NCBI GenBank assembly: GCA_013398615.1
Contig: VZSR01000520.1
Location: 33,970,870 to 34,034,869, forward strand
Direction of reading: 5' to 3'
From: Brachypodius melanocephalos
Taxonomy: Eukaryota > Chordata > Aves > Passeriformes > Pycnonotidae
DNA: 64,000 bases
In this document: in pieces, positions 1-12,205 of the stretch
How positions within the stretch are numbered: the stretch's first letter is position 1
Layout of the letters: each line of letters starts with the position of its first letter
Position numbers and translations under genes: made by a program
The notes under the pieces: generated by a model
The model's database searches: none
What the model saw: only the letters and a program-made list of their open reading frames with translations
What the model was told of the DNA's origin: nothing

Positions 1-2714
1 TCCTAATGTCTCCATCACTGATGGTCTTACTCTACCAGTGAATGCAGACAAAGTTATTGAGACATTTCAGTGAGCAACAGCATTAAAAGACCAAACCACC
101 AATCTAAAGCAGGAACAGAGGAAAAACACTAAAGCACTGGAGTGGCCAAATTTACACTCCCACTCTGTGTTCTGCTGGCCCTCTTTCCCCAGCCAGTGAC
201 AATACTGCATTTTGAAAGATTTGTGAATAAGGCTCCAGTCCTACAACAACATTTTCTTACTCATTCATTTTGAAAGTTGTACTTGTAATCCATGAAGAAC
301 AGAAAAGCAGTAGCTCTTCAGTACTTAGAAACAAGAAGTTCTGGGAACTATATTCCCCAAGTCAGGAAATAATTCCTTTTTAAGCTTGCAAAGTGCTGTG
401 AGCACCTACAGCTCTGCACAAGTATCAGCTCATTTTTGTTTTGGTATTATCAACTCTGCCAACAATGAAAATGTCAGTGAAAGGGGTATTAAACCTAATT
501 CTTACAAGTGGGAAATAGCTAGAGGCTGGGCTCTGCCTATATCAACACGCCCCTCATTACAGGAAGTGTTTAAACAAGCAGGGGCTGCCCAGATTGGAGA
601 TAAGGAGGGCTCAGCAGTCAGAAACGTAACCATGTGGAGGTTCATTGGTCTCAAAGGAGCTGTTCAGAGAAAGCTGCAACAAACTCAGTAGCTCAGCAAT
701 AGCTGATCTTCATTGGCACTTCCCAGGAAACTGGAGGCAAGTAAGACATTACTGTTTACATCTCTTTCAGTAAGTCAGAAAGGCAGAGATAACAGACAGG
801 TTGCTTGGACTGCTTCTACTTGAGTGCGCCTGAAAGGAGGGTTTTCTACTACTAGCTCCTCTGAAAACCTTGGGAAAAAGGAAAAGAAAAAAAAAAAGCA
901 TGTGACTTTTCCTTTATAACATCTCTTCTTGTACTACCTGAATAATCCAGTTTCAGCTACATGATCCCACCAACCACTAGATCAGCAGATAAACAAGCAC
1001 ATTCAAATAAAAATTTTTGAAAGTCTCAGATAGTGGATGAAATCTCAGCTTCGTTAAAAGAGTTTAAGGAGAGACAAGATTTTACTATGGATATCTCAGG
1101 AAAGTTACCAAAAAAACCCCAGAGACACAAAACATTTGAGAAAAATACTTCTTTATATCTTGTCCTTTGACTTACACATGCTTGACTTAAACATTTCTCC
1201 AGAGCTCTTGCACTCTCCCCTGTTTACTGTAGTAAACACTTTGCAACGAATCAGAGCATTTGCCAATTATTTCCCCTGGCACACCTTGCTGTATTCTAAT
1301 TCAGGGGAATCACAACTGTCGGCACCAATATAGTGCCATAACAGGAGATGCCCACAAGGAATCTGCCTGGGGTAAAGCCAGAGGTTGACAACAGTTGTTC
1401 AAATTATTTGAATTGCTGTACATCACAGGTATCTGCTTTCTATGCCTCCATTTCTAATTTTAGGCACGTAAATTAGAGCTGGATTGAATTACTTAGACAC
1501 AACAGGTCATGTATGGAAGCATGGAAGGAAGATTAGAGTGAGCTGAATCTTTACAGCCTTCATTGTTCACAAAAGGAGCAGAACTGATCTCAACTCAGCA
1601 AATTAATCTCTCCAGAAGATGGAATGATCCAGTGCTGGATACTGTTCTCCCTGGCAGAGAAATGGGCTTGTTACAGTCTAGGAATCCACAAGCACCATTA
1701 TATATCTAGGTGCTTTCTCCCCTTGTCCTTTAAGGGATTCAGCTATCTCACAAGCAAGTGGAACAGAACTGAAATCATTGCATCAATGTGTCACACACAC
1801 AGGTTACAGCAGTAGTGGGAAAAGGAGAAATGAGCCTTATATTCTGGATAATTTATGAACGGTAGGAATGTGGAAAAATCCAACATGGAAATGTTTTATA
1901 CTTTAGAGTAGGAAGCATCCTTTTTCCCCAGCAGCACTTGGCTCAATTCATCCAAATTGAGGATTCAAGTAACTAGTCAGACAAAAATAAGGCTGGTAGC
2001 TGGAGGTGAACTGAGCAGTGTGTTTCCCAAGGAAGGACAAGCACTGAGCTGGTATTTGCACTAAATGTAATCACAGTTAATAACAGTGCAACACACATGC
2101 ATATGCAAGTGAATTCACAAAGCGATGATCTACATGTTTGTTACAAAGATTGAAAAAACTGAGATCTTTGCAGAGAGAGAGAGACACTAAAAAATTCATA
2201 ACAGCCAAGAGGACAAGAAAAAGAAAAAGCAGGTCCAGGACTCTGGACAGCAAGAAAAACATTTAGAACATATTAACCTGAATTCATTAGTGTAATTTAT
2301 TTGACTTGCATGTAAAAATTATTAAACTTAAAAAAAACCTACTATAGTTCAATGCGACTATGGCTTCCTTTCCCAGTAGTGACTGTTGTGAGACAACAGA
2401 AAGGGACACAATCAACAGTACAATCTGACAGGGGCAAAGAAGCACTGAAAACCAGCTTTTATTTAACAAGAACAGTCACATTTTCTTACAATGATGCACG
2501 TAAGCAGGCAGAGAAGTAGAAGGCATTAAATGAAATTATTAGAATTTAATTGCATTAGAATGTGATTAAATAGACAAGACCAAAATCATGGTCAGTCTTA
2601 TGGGGTCATGGATGAACTCCCTGAAAACTCTCATCATTCAGGAATGCTGCACTGCCCTTTGTGCACTGTGTTTAAAAAAACTAAAAGCTCCATTTGTTCC
2701 TGTGAGCAAATTAC
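1..2714. other. CCDC88C intron (partial), downstream of the last exon seen
   Basis: AT-rich intronic sequence running off the window edge. I found no splice-bounded coiled-coil segment, so the next large coding exon of the rod lies before position 1. It holds a short (GA)n run near 2170-2186 and a short A-rich run near 887-899. Short open frames in it have no coding character. No repeat family was recognised. Confidence 0.7.
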
Positions 2715-2896
2715 CTTTTTGCTAAGCTGCTGATTTTCCTTTTCCAGTTCCACAAACTTTAGGCTGCTCTCTCTGGAGGTCAAGGAGGCATCTCTCAGCT
2801 CTTGGATTGTGTTCTGCAAGCTCTGATTATCCTTCTCTAGCTTCAGTATTCGACTCGAAGCACATTCATTCAACTCAAACACAAAGGACTTTCTGG
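2715..2896 (-). CDS. CCDC88C: CCDC88C coiled-coil exon (TRKSFVFELNECASS...QQLSKK), last exon in window
   Basis: A 182-nt exon: two bases completing a Thr codon plus 60 codons, including RKSFVFELNECASSRILKLE, DNQSLQNTIQELRDASLTS and VELEKENQQLSKK. The acceptor is GTGTTTCAACAG|CC after a pyrimidine-rich tract and the donor AAG|GTAATT. At the junction with the preceding exon the bird reads Asp-Thr-Arg where I recall human Asp-Ala-Ser-Arg, one residue shorter. If the following intron were retained, translation would run 26 more codons and stop. The next coding exon, expected to start IEKLQ, is not in the remaining 2.7 kb. About residues 449-508. Confidence 0.96.
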
Positions 2897-5383
2897 CTGT
2901 TGAAACACGAGAAGCAGAAGGTGGCACTAATCAATTCACAAACATCTCCTGAGGTGCACAAGATCCACTTGGATGAAGATTATTGCTGTCAGTCTCACAA
3001 TTTCAGCTTGACTGATAAGTAAATACTTGCTTAAAAACAGAACCCATTTTCACAGATAACCATTAATACCTTTAATAAATGTACTAACAGCCAGCCATCT
3101 CAAAAGTTGCATACTTTCTTAACTCTTCTTAAATTTGCTTTAGTCATGTTGGGAGCGAGTCTGATGTTAGTAACAAAATACACTTTGATACCATCTCATA
3201 CTTTCATCATATGAAATGAGCAGAAAGTAAACCCCTGCTAAGCATTTGCTAAAACAGCAAGGTGGTGCACTTCCAAGAGCTAGTGAAAATTCAGGTATGC
3301 AATCACATTTAGTAATAGAAAAAATTCTTACAAAAGAGAATTCCAGTGCTTATCTTTACAACTTCTTCATCACAAGAGTATGCTGAATCACAGAGAATAA
3401 TTTACTACTAGGTACCCAGGCACAGGACACCCATCAGAATGCTGATCTGAGAAGTGTCTGAAGTTGAAATCTCAGGACTAATGAAATTTATTCAAGTTTC
3501 ACAACAGAGATGTTATTTTACTCAATGTTTGTAGATCAAAAGTCTCACTACCTCTCAGCCTCAAAATCTATCACCCAAGCCTCACTGCTCAGTTAATTTT
3601 GCTGCCCAGCATTTGAATAATTAGAAGAGCAACCTTCTTGTTCACATGAAATAATTGCTACCCATCACCTGAAAATCACATTTCATTTGAAATTGACTTT
3701 AACACTGTCTTTACATCTAAGAAAATTAGTAACTCCTTCTAAATAAGCACTACAGCACACTGAGTACTTTAAGCTGGCAACTTTCTAAGACTGGTAAAAT
3801 CCTGTTTGTCTCTTTTATGGAGCACCACCTGGAGAGTTTTGGTCAAGTGAAGACTCAAATAGTTAACACTAACTAAATACTCCAGTTGAGTTCTGTCTGT
3901 AGTGAAGTCTACCTAAATTACTTTTTCCCATGCTTATTTTTAAAATTATTTTTAATAAAATATACCAAACTAGCTGGTAAAATCTTGTATCGGCCACCAT
4001 TGCAGACTCAACTGGATATCCAGGAACGGGAGATTTTTCCAAAAGCGTTTATGCAGTCTGACTCTACTTGTACAAACAAACTGCATTCGGAACAGCAACA
4101 TGGATTGAAATAAAACTTCTTAGAGAGAATTACTGTAAAATCAGAACAGCACTTCCATGAAATAGAAGTATTATTAAATTAAGTTAAATGTTCTTTTTTT
4201 TAAAAAAAAAAGAATCCAACTTCCTTCATTATTTTATTTTCCTACTGGATACAAGTTTACAGATATTCTCAGGTCCTCATTCTTTTTCTTTGGTTAATCA
4301 GAGAGTTCCTGAAGCTCCACTGCTAAAATGCTTTACATTTTCTTGAAATATGCTTGATGAAAATTTCTAAGTTTCGAGAGAACTGTGTTTCCCCCCCCAT
4401 TAACACAATGAGCAATATCCTTGATTACACAGAAGGAGTAATAGAGTGACATTCATTTCACAGGCTAGCATAACCTGCTTTGCAAGATTATTATTTAGAA
4501 ATAACAATTAACTAGCCATTAATCTCAGTGAAGAAAACTCAGATCCTAGACAGCAAGAAGATTTCAGAATTGGTGTCAGCCACACACACAGCTGTTTTAT
4601 AAAACAAACTAGTCTAGATAGGTTTTCAGTGAAAATTTAACATCTGCTTACTGTAATTTATTCCTTCTTCTTCAAGTTCAATTGTTCCTGGTACACAAAA
4701 CCAAACATGCAAGTCTTAGCAAAATAAGGTGAATACTCAATAAAAGCTGCATGTTGAGTTACAGGATATAGCTTGTATTTCCAAAGTTCCACTCAGAATT
4801 GTTATTTATGCTGGTATGATGGACAAAATAAAGGTTAAATGAAAAGAAACCAATGCTAAAACCCGTGTGGTGAAGAAAGAATTAGTTATGTTTGTGATAG
4901 TTATGGAAATCAAATCAACCACTCCAAGAAAAAAAAAATCAGCCAGTTATTTTAACTGCACATATTTTTCAGTATCTAGTAAAAATAAATTACTTCAGCA
5001 TACATTACTTCCTGGGACTTAAAGACCAGCTAATTGTCTCTATTAACACTACTAAAGATCACAGACTCCACCCAACCATTCAGTTAGAAATATTCAATGT
5101 GACATTTCTGCTGTGTCATTTACAAAGCTTTCCTTTTTTAAAAAATTTTATTAAAGTGTGATACTTAAAAGTCACCTTCTCAGTGATGAACAAAACAAAA
5201 GCAAAATATTTTGATATTTTCAAAGGAAAGTGAAAAAAGAGGAATACATTTTAGAAGTTAAAAAAAATCAAGGTCAAAATCTAGTGGCTGAATGAGGGAA
5301 GCTCTCCAAACTTGGAACAACTTCTGTTCCCATCTCGATCAACCAATCTGATCATTCCGAAACAGACAACAGCTGGTACTCAC
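2897..5383. other. CCDC88C intron, 2.5 kb
   Basis: An AT-rich GT-AG intron (minus strand) without recognised coding sequence or transposon. Its one visible oddity is an oligo-T/oligo-A palindrome at about 4191-4213. A short C run lies near 4391-4398. Confidence 0.75.
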
Positions 5384-5528
5384 TATCTGCAAGATCAGTG
5401 CTTTTAGACAGTTGTTCTAGTTCCCAGCCTAGGTGTGCAGACTCATTCATGCTCTGTTTCTGTGCAATCTCCAAGACCATGTTCTCCTCCAGCAGCTCTT
5501 CAATTCTCTTCTTGTCTGTGTCCCGGTC
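5384..5528 (-). CDS. CCDC88C: CCDC88C coiled-coil exon (DRDTDKKRIEELLEENM...STDLAD)
   Basis: A 145-nt exon: 48 codons plus the first base of the next. It reads DRDTDKKRIEELLEENMVLE, then IAQKQSMNESAHLGWELEQL and SKSTDLAD. The block around AQKQSMNESAHLGWELEQ is highly conserved between Daple and Girdin; the Daple-like start (DRDTDKKRIEELLEENM) is closer than Girdin's (MDRKKIEELMEENM). The acceptor is TCTTGCACAG|GAC and the donor ATA|GTGAGT. About residues 400-447. Confidence 0.96.
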
Positions 5529-7834
5529 CTGTGCAAGACACATGTGAATGAAAGTGTGTTCAGCTCATCTGTAAGATTCTAAGCTGAGCTGCTACAAGCA
5601 CAGTGTATGTTGAGGGTAGAAGAATCTCCTTAAACACTGTGGTTTTATAATGAAATACATCTTCAGCATTAAATGTTTGCTGTGGGCTACCTATATAAGC
5701 CCCAGAAAGCAAAGCCCAACTGGCAGGGTTTAGCACCAGCTCTGGTCCATTATACACTTGGAGAGAGGGGGGGATGGCAGTGAGAACTTACTGGGTGATG
5801 ACAGGGCCACTACAAGCCAGGACTAGTATGGCAGAATGGATTCAAGATGTCTCCAGAGCTAAGCGCTTCAAAAACATGTAGCATCATGCTCTGATACACT
5901 GGAAATTCTTCAGAGAGAACCTTGAATTCTGCGGAGCTTCAACTCATCACATTGAACTTGGACACAGTCACATGGATCAGCGAGTAACACCTGCCTCATA
6001 ATTTGAATTCTAACTCCTGAAAACAGATCTGGAGAATGAATCTATTGTTGCCTCTTGTGTGATTATTTGGGCCATTTGCTTTTGTGGGAATTGAAATACT
6101 GCCTCAGTGATTCTCAACTTTTCAGAAACCATAACTCAAAAATTCATCAAGTCACCCAGAAAGCATGTAAAATTTCCAGCAACTTTGGGAAAATTGAGCA
6201 GGACATGATCTTTATAATACCCTAAATCACAGAATCATAAAATAGTTTGGGATGGAAGAGACACTAAAGATTATGCAGTTCTTGCCACAGGGTGACACTT
6301 CCCACTAAGACCACACTGCCCAAAGCCCTGTCCAACCCAGCCTTGAAGCACCCAACAACTTCCCTGGGAAACCTCTTTCAGTGCCTCAACTGAAGTAAAA
6401 GTATCTTCTTCATACTATCTAATTTAAACCTACTCTCTTTTAGTTTGAAGCTATTCCCTATCACTACATACCCTTGTAAAAAGTCTCTCACCATCTTTCT
6501 TTTAGGCTCCCTCCAGATACTGCAAAACACCAATTAGATCACCCTGGAGCCCCCTCTTTTCCAGACTGGGAAAAACCCAATTCTCTCAGCCTCTGCTCAC
6601 AGGAGAGATGCCCCATCCCTCTGATCATGTTGGAGACCCTCCTCTGGACTCGCTCCAACATGTCCATGTCCTTTCTGTGCTGAGGACCCCAGAGCTGGAT
6701 GCAGCACTCCAAGTGGGGTCTCACCAGAGGGAAGCGGAGGGGTAGAATCCTCTCCCTTGCCCTCCTGCTCACACTGCTTTGGATGCAGCCCAGGACACAT
6801 TTGGCTCTCTGGGCTGTGAGTGCACATGGCTGGGTCATGTGCAGCCTCTCATCCATCAGCACCCCAAAGTCCTTCTCAGCAGGGCTGCTCTGATCTGTTC
6901 ATCCCCTGCCTGTGTTGATACCAGGGGTTGCCCTCACCCAAGTGCAGCACCTTGCACTTATTCAGGCACATGAGACTCCCATGGGCCCATTGCTTGAGCT
7001 TGTCCATGTCCCTCTGGATGGCCATCCCATCCTTCAGTGTGCTTGGTGTCATCTGCAAATCCACTGACAGTGCACCTGACCCTTTTGACATTGTTATAAA
7101 TCAAGATATTAAGTATCACTGGTCCTAATATGGATCCCTAAGGGACACCCGACCCCTTGTCACTGATGTACATCGAGATTCTGTCATCCTATACAGCATC
7201 CACATTTTTATTTCCAACAGAACCTGTTGAAAACCCTGTATAGATAAACCCATTAGAATTCAAATCATGGTGGGCATAAGAGGAAGACCATTAAGTAAAA
7301 TACAAGAGATAAAAGTGTATTTATTACTTCTAGTGGGTTTATTAAGTCCAGTGTTACTTTTTGTTTGTAGACAACAGTCTCCCACTCATTACTTTTCCTT
7401 ATTTTGGAATTTTGTGTCTTTTACAGTGGCAATGGATTCTTAAAGACTCTGTAATGGCTGGGGATTTTGTTTCCAACAAGAAAGACTATTTACTAGAGTA
7501 GATTTAATTTCCTACATCGAAGAGATTTCTACGTAAACAGATTTTAGTATCCCCATTAACAAAATGTATGAAAGCAGTCTGTATTTTAAAATTGTGATAT
7601 ACCTTCTGCATAAAATAAAACTCAGTTTCATACAAAGTAGCATTGGCCATATCTATGCTGTTAACATCACACTATTTCAAGAATTCATGTACAGAAAGAT
7701 CAATCTAAAAACCTCTTCAAAACGCACTACTGATTTATTTGTCTGTCTCCACCAGTCTCTGTGACTTGATTTTGTAACGTAAGTACAAAAATGAAAGTTC
7801 AAAATATTAGCATAATGAACAAGAAGGTGCATAC
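5529..7834. other. CCDC88C intron, 2.3 kb, carrying a CR1 copy
   Basis: A GT-AG intron (minus strand). About 1 kb of it (roughly 6226-7205) is a truncated CR1 LINE in the same orientation as the gene. The remaining sequence is AT-rich and shows nothing further that I can name. Confidence 0.75.
6226..7205 (-). mobile_element. CR1 LINE, 5'-truncated, degenerate
   Basis: The minus strand encodes pieces of the CR1 reverse transcriptase: FADDTK (the catalytic Asp pair) near 7047-7064, then IQRDMDKLKQWAHGSLMCLN, KCKVLHLGEGNPWY, VRPHLECCIQLWGPQ and LERVQRRVSNMIRGMGHLS. These lie in more than one frame, so the copy is dead. The 3' end is recognisable at the low-coordinate side, where the + strand reads ATCACAGAATCATAAAATAG followed by the usual TTTGGGATGGAAGAGA stretch, the reverse complement of a CR1 tail. 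Only the last ~1 kb of a ~4-5 kb element is present, typical of CR1 5' truncation. It has the same orientation as CCDC88C. The high-coordinate boundary is approximate. Confidence 0.92.
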
Positions 7835-7981
7835 CAGCTCTACATCATGAAGTTTAGATTTCAACTGCAAATTTTCCTTCTCCAATTCATGCAGCTTATC
7901 ACCACGAGCTCTTGCCATGGTTAGCTGTTCTTCTAGCATGGCCTTTGTTTCAATTAATACAATGTTATCCTCTCTTAATTC
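7835..7981 (-). CDS. CCDC88C: CCDC88C coiled-coil exon (ELREDNIVLIETK...KLHDVEL)
   Basis: A 147-nt, phase-0 exon of 49 codons including ELREDNIVLIETKAMLEEQL, RARGDKLHELEKENLQL and KSKLHDVEL. It matches the human rod segment almost residue for residue, with a Met in place of Ala in the LTMARARGDK stretch. The acceptor CCTAG|GAA follows a run of ten T and is strong. The donor is CTG|GTATGC, rather weak at +5 and +6. It lies 6.3 kb downstream of the previous exon, across the GC-AG intron. About residues 351-399. Confidence 0.96.
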
Positions 7982-9312
7982 CTAGGAAAAAAAAAAGTCA
8001 CAGTGTTAATTTCTTACTAACTTTTCACAGAGCAAGTGATTTTCATAAAGTGACATTGCAAAACACAAGTAGGAAATCTGACATGTTTGTTTCAGAAAAA
8101 GACTTTTACCTAACATTTTAATATGAGATGATAGGTTTTTTTACCTTTGAGTCATTATGCAAGTGAATGTAATATTTTTAGGGTTTTTTCCTGAATTTTA
8201 CAAGCTTAATGGAGTTTCTTTTGCTTTATATGAGGCTAGATCAAGAAGTGCACACAGAAGAGCAACTGTTCAATTCCAATTCCACTGTTATAATACCAAT
8301 TCCTTTGCCAATTCATCACAGTCCCTTGTTTTCCCAGCTTCGAAATAGATTACTTACTTTCAAGGGATGGGGAACAGTATCCATGAATACATTCAAGATC
8401 CACATTCCTGTTTCAGTACACTCACGTGCAAATGTCTGTTTAATAAAGTTTCTCTCTCATGAACAGAATTCTAATTCACTTGAACAGTAGAAGCTGTTTT
8501 ATACTTACCACTTAACACTCCCTGCCACTTCCCCACTAACTCATGAGCATGAACTGCACAAGCCACGTCACTCACTCATTAGAGCTTTTGGATCTGGTTT
8601 AACTAAGTAGAAGTTTAATTTATTACTTTGCTGTAGCCACAGCAATAGAAACAGGTTAACTATGCTGCACTGCAACTGTTCCTTAAAAATAACAAATGAA
8701 ACTCTGTGCATTCAAGTATCTTATTCTGGAAACATGAAATATTCAAAGCTTGAAATCTGGCCATGAAATGCCAGTCATGTTTTAAACACATTTATCAAAT
8801 ATGTCTCACTTTAAGCTATAACACCTCACTGCTAGCTTTTACTTTTGTTGATCCTGACGTAAGTCTTGAGTCCAAGACAAATGTTTTATGGCAAGAATGC
8901 ATGGGCACTTCAAAGATTAAATGGATACCGTAAGGAATTTTCCCCAGATGAGCTATGACTGGGCAAGAAACAGATTGATTCTCTACAGAAACTTCATAAT
9001 TCTCTGATTTCCTTTGTCTCTCCCCATCCATTCCGCTGTTCCAATAAAATATGCAAAACCAGAAAATGTGCAAAGAGGAGAAAATGCTAGACAAGTTTAT
9101 TCCTGAATAACAGAATTCAAATGTGATGTCTCTGCTGACAGTGTGTTCATGTCTGGTCTCAGACCACAAACAGCTAAACCAAGTAGATTCCTGAAAGACC
9201 ACCAGGCATGAGCAAATCACCCTCATAGCTTAATCAGCAACTACCTTCTCATTTTTTGGGGCAGAATCAGTCTTAAGAAGCCTTATATGGATCTCTTATT
9301 TAAAAAGCAAAC

Positions 9313-9356
9313 AAAAAAGAAAAAGAAAAAAAAAAGAAGAAGAAAAAGAAAGAAGA
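9313..9356. repeat. Polypurine tract, 44 nt
   Basis: An uninterrupted run of A and G on the + strand, mostly AAAAG and AAG units, flanked by A-rich sequence. In the CCDC88C pre-mRNA it reads as a 44-nt pyrimidine tract about 1.3 kb upstream of the acceptor at 7981. Such tracts can form triplex DNA and bind pyrimidine-tract proteins in general; a role here is inference. Confidence 0.9.
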
Positions 9357-11629
9357 TAGATGTAAAGAATGAGTTAACAGTGTCTGAGGACAGCCATTCC
9401 CCTCCTGCCTTTTGATACTACAGGGGGCCATAATTTAAAAACCTTTCATAGTCATAGTTGTTTGTTGCAGCTTGACTGCATATGGCATAATATGGAAAGT
9501 CTACCTTATGCAGTACCATACTGTCCTTGATCTCTCAGTGGGTCAGCTACCAACTTGCAAATAATGAGAGAAAAAATTTCCCTACTACAGTAGCATTAAA
9601 AGGACAAGCATGTCGGTGTTTGTAAAGAGATTCATCTTCAATTAAAATGTCTGAGTATGCAAGAAACTAGAAGAAAAGTAATACTGAAACACTAAGGTTA
9701 CAGAACCTGCATTTTGGGCCAAGTGTGATCTAACAGGGTCACTTCAGGATGGGCAAACTTAAAAGGCTGACACTAAACAGATGACAGACCAGAAGAAGCA
9801 CATGGCATAAAAACTGCTGGGTGTCATAGAAGCTGCCAAAATATCTGTAATGAAATAGCAACATGCCAAGAGTTTACCTTGCTAGATCACCACACTCCAT
9901 CTGGACCACAGCCCTAAGAACTAAAGTGGTGTCTGACCTCAAAGACATGGCCTCATAACTATCCTTAAAACTGCCTACCAAGCAAGAGCTAGTTATTTTA
10001 GTGTCTCATCAAGAGTCAAACTATGTGCCAAGCACATACACATATGCAGGCTCTGGTACAAACCACACATCAGTGGGAGCTGCAGTATATGGAAAATTGA
10101 AGGACTTTCCATTGAGCACCCAGGATGAGCAGTCATGCCAGTTCAAAGTAGTCCTGATGAAATATTAAATTAATAACCAGGTGGAAATGCTTGCTGTGAT
10201 GAGGTAGACATTGCTCACTCTCAGATCACCATGGTCTGAGGTTGTCTTAATATTGAAAAGTTCATATAATTTAAATAATTAGTCCATGGGAGCTTTGTAG
10301 AGTTACATCTCCAGGCCTGGGAAGCAAAGCCGTCCTAACTAAAATGTGTCAGCACTAACACCTCCCAGAAGTTGCTGGAATAACACAGCTGACTTAAAAA
10401 TCTATCTGGCTACAAATCACACTTGTTAGACAGTCAGCAGGTGGTGGTCATGGGTGGTGCTTCAAAGCAGTGGAAAGCTTCAAAGCTTCCAGTGGTGCTT
10501 CCACTGGAATTTCAGTTCATTTTTAATTGAATTAACAAATTCACCAACATTATTTTATAAGTTTATTTTAAAATCAGCCACAAAAACAGTTGGCTGTGGA
10601 TTTTTTTTTTTGTTTAATACACTGAGTATAACTCAGCATTTGCAATTTCTAAAATGAATTGCATATTGTGGTTTGATGCCCTTTCAACTATAACTTGAAA
10701 TAGCTTTAAGAATGTGCACTGTGCATTCAGATACTTACAATTAACTCTGGGGATAAGTGGTTGCACAATCTGGGTGTGTTGCCACTGGGAAACACTTTCA
10801 GAAACTAAAGTAGCAATGAGATTGTTTAAATCCCAAAAGAGAGAATTTGCACATGCATCCAGACCCAGTTCAAACCCTTCCCTTCAGGCAGTTCAGAAGC
10901 TGTTGCTACTGAGCCGTAACACAGTTAACATCTTGTGACAATCAAACACTGAACACTCATATGACAACATACAAGAGATGTTTTTGCTTTTATTTTTATT
11001 TAATTGACAAGATATTCCTCCCATAATCTGCATAGAAATTTGATTATGGTGAGAAGGAGGAAAACTGGGCAAAGTGTACTCCTTGGCCTTAGAAAATTAT
11101 CTCATCTTGTGGAACAGCAAAAGGTTCAGTGGAGATGAATCCTGGAAGGGAGCTTTGCACTGCATAGAAGCACCTCCATAAAAGAAGCCCTGCACTGAGC
11201 TGCTCCCTCACATTCACAGTTGTGACCTTGTTAAGCCACTCCAGCAGGAAGGCTCCAGAGGAAACTCATATTCCTTAAACGATAGTTCAACTAAAATGTC
11301 ACACCTGAACAATTTGTCAAGACATACAGAGCAGGAAAACTCCACACAAGCCCTAAATATGTTACGTTGATGTACAGATAAGAACTTTTTGCACTCCTGC
11401 AATACCAGGAAGGAAAAGATTTTAAGGGCTCATTTAATAGCTTTCTGCATTGATGCACAACATTAAATCCTCTTCTTCTTCTCACCTACCAATCTGGCAC
11501 TGCTTATTAACAACCCTGTCAAGACCCTGAGCCTTAAGATATCATATTACCACAGAAAAGTGGTTGATGCTGAACACACCTACATTTTTACTGCATGCTC
11601 TGGATGATTTGTTCAGAGCAAATCTAACC

Positions 11630-11662
11630 CTTGCTAAGCTCTAAGGGTTAGAGCTTAGCAAG
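11630..11662. repeat. Perfect inverted repeat, 15-bp arms, 3-nt loop
   Basis: The left arm CTTGCTAAGCTCTAA (11630-11644) and right arm TTAGAGCTTAGCAAG (11648-11662) are exact reverse complements around a GGG loop. An overlapping second inverted repeat, TAACCCTT with AAGGGTTA, shares part of the same bases. It is intronic, with no coding or terminator context. The flanking bases do not extend the pairing. Confidence 0.95.
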
Positions 11663-12205
11663 CCATTGGCAACCAATAAATGCCATTAAATGAATAATCA
11701 CTGTACTATCTAGTGGTAAAAATTTCTACCATGTTACATCCCTGAACAAATCTAAGCAGAGACTGTACTGTCCCCAGACATTAATTATTCTTTCAGAGGG
11801 GCAGAGGACTCGAGTCAGATTTGACAGAGAACTGAGGCCCCATGGAAAGCTGGATACTTGCTAGTAAGCACAGCCTTTGTGCTACTCTATGACCATAAAA
11901 ACACAGAATAGGGCCCTGTGGAATCCTCTGAATGCACCAGCCCGAGACCAACAGAGTTTGCCTGTGGCTCAGTGCTGTCAGTCCATGGCTGAGTCAAAAC
12001 TTGATCAATAACGGGAGAGGGAGTGGTGAGAATGTGAAACTTGCTGTCTATTCTAAACCACACAGCACCCTGCAGACAGCTGTGCAATCCTGTTGCCCAT
12101 TAGAAAAGCTCAGCTCCTACAATAGTGACTTTTGAAAAAGGCCAAACTATGGCTCCCAATTTGGTATGTTCCAGATAGATGAGAAATATTCCTGGTCCCA
12201 CTACT

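Noticed and set aside
386..691. 101-codon + strand open frame
   Set aside because: No recognisable domain, splice context or codon bias; within the expected chance range for intronic DNA.
2890..2896. Alternative acceptor four bases into the exon at 2896
   Set aside because: It would shift the frame of RKSFVFELNE.
8816..9226. 136-codon minus-strand open frame
   Set aside because: It lies in the GC-AG intron; no similarity to Daple or any family I know.
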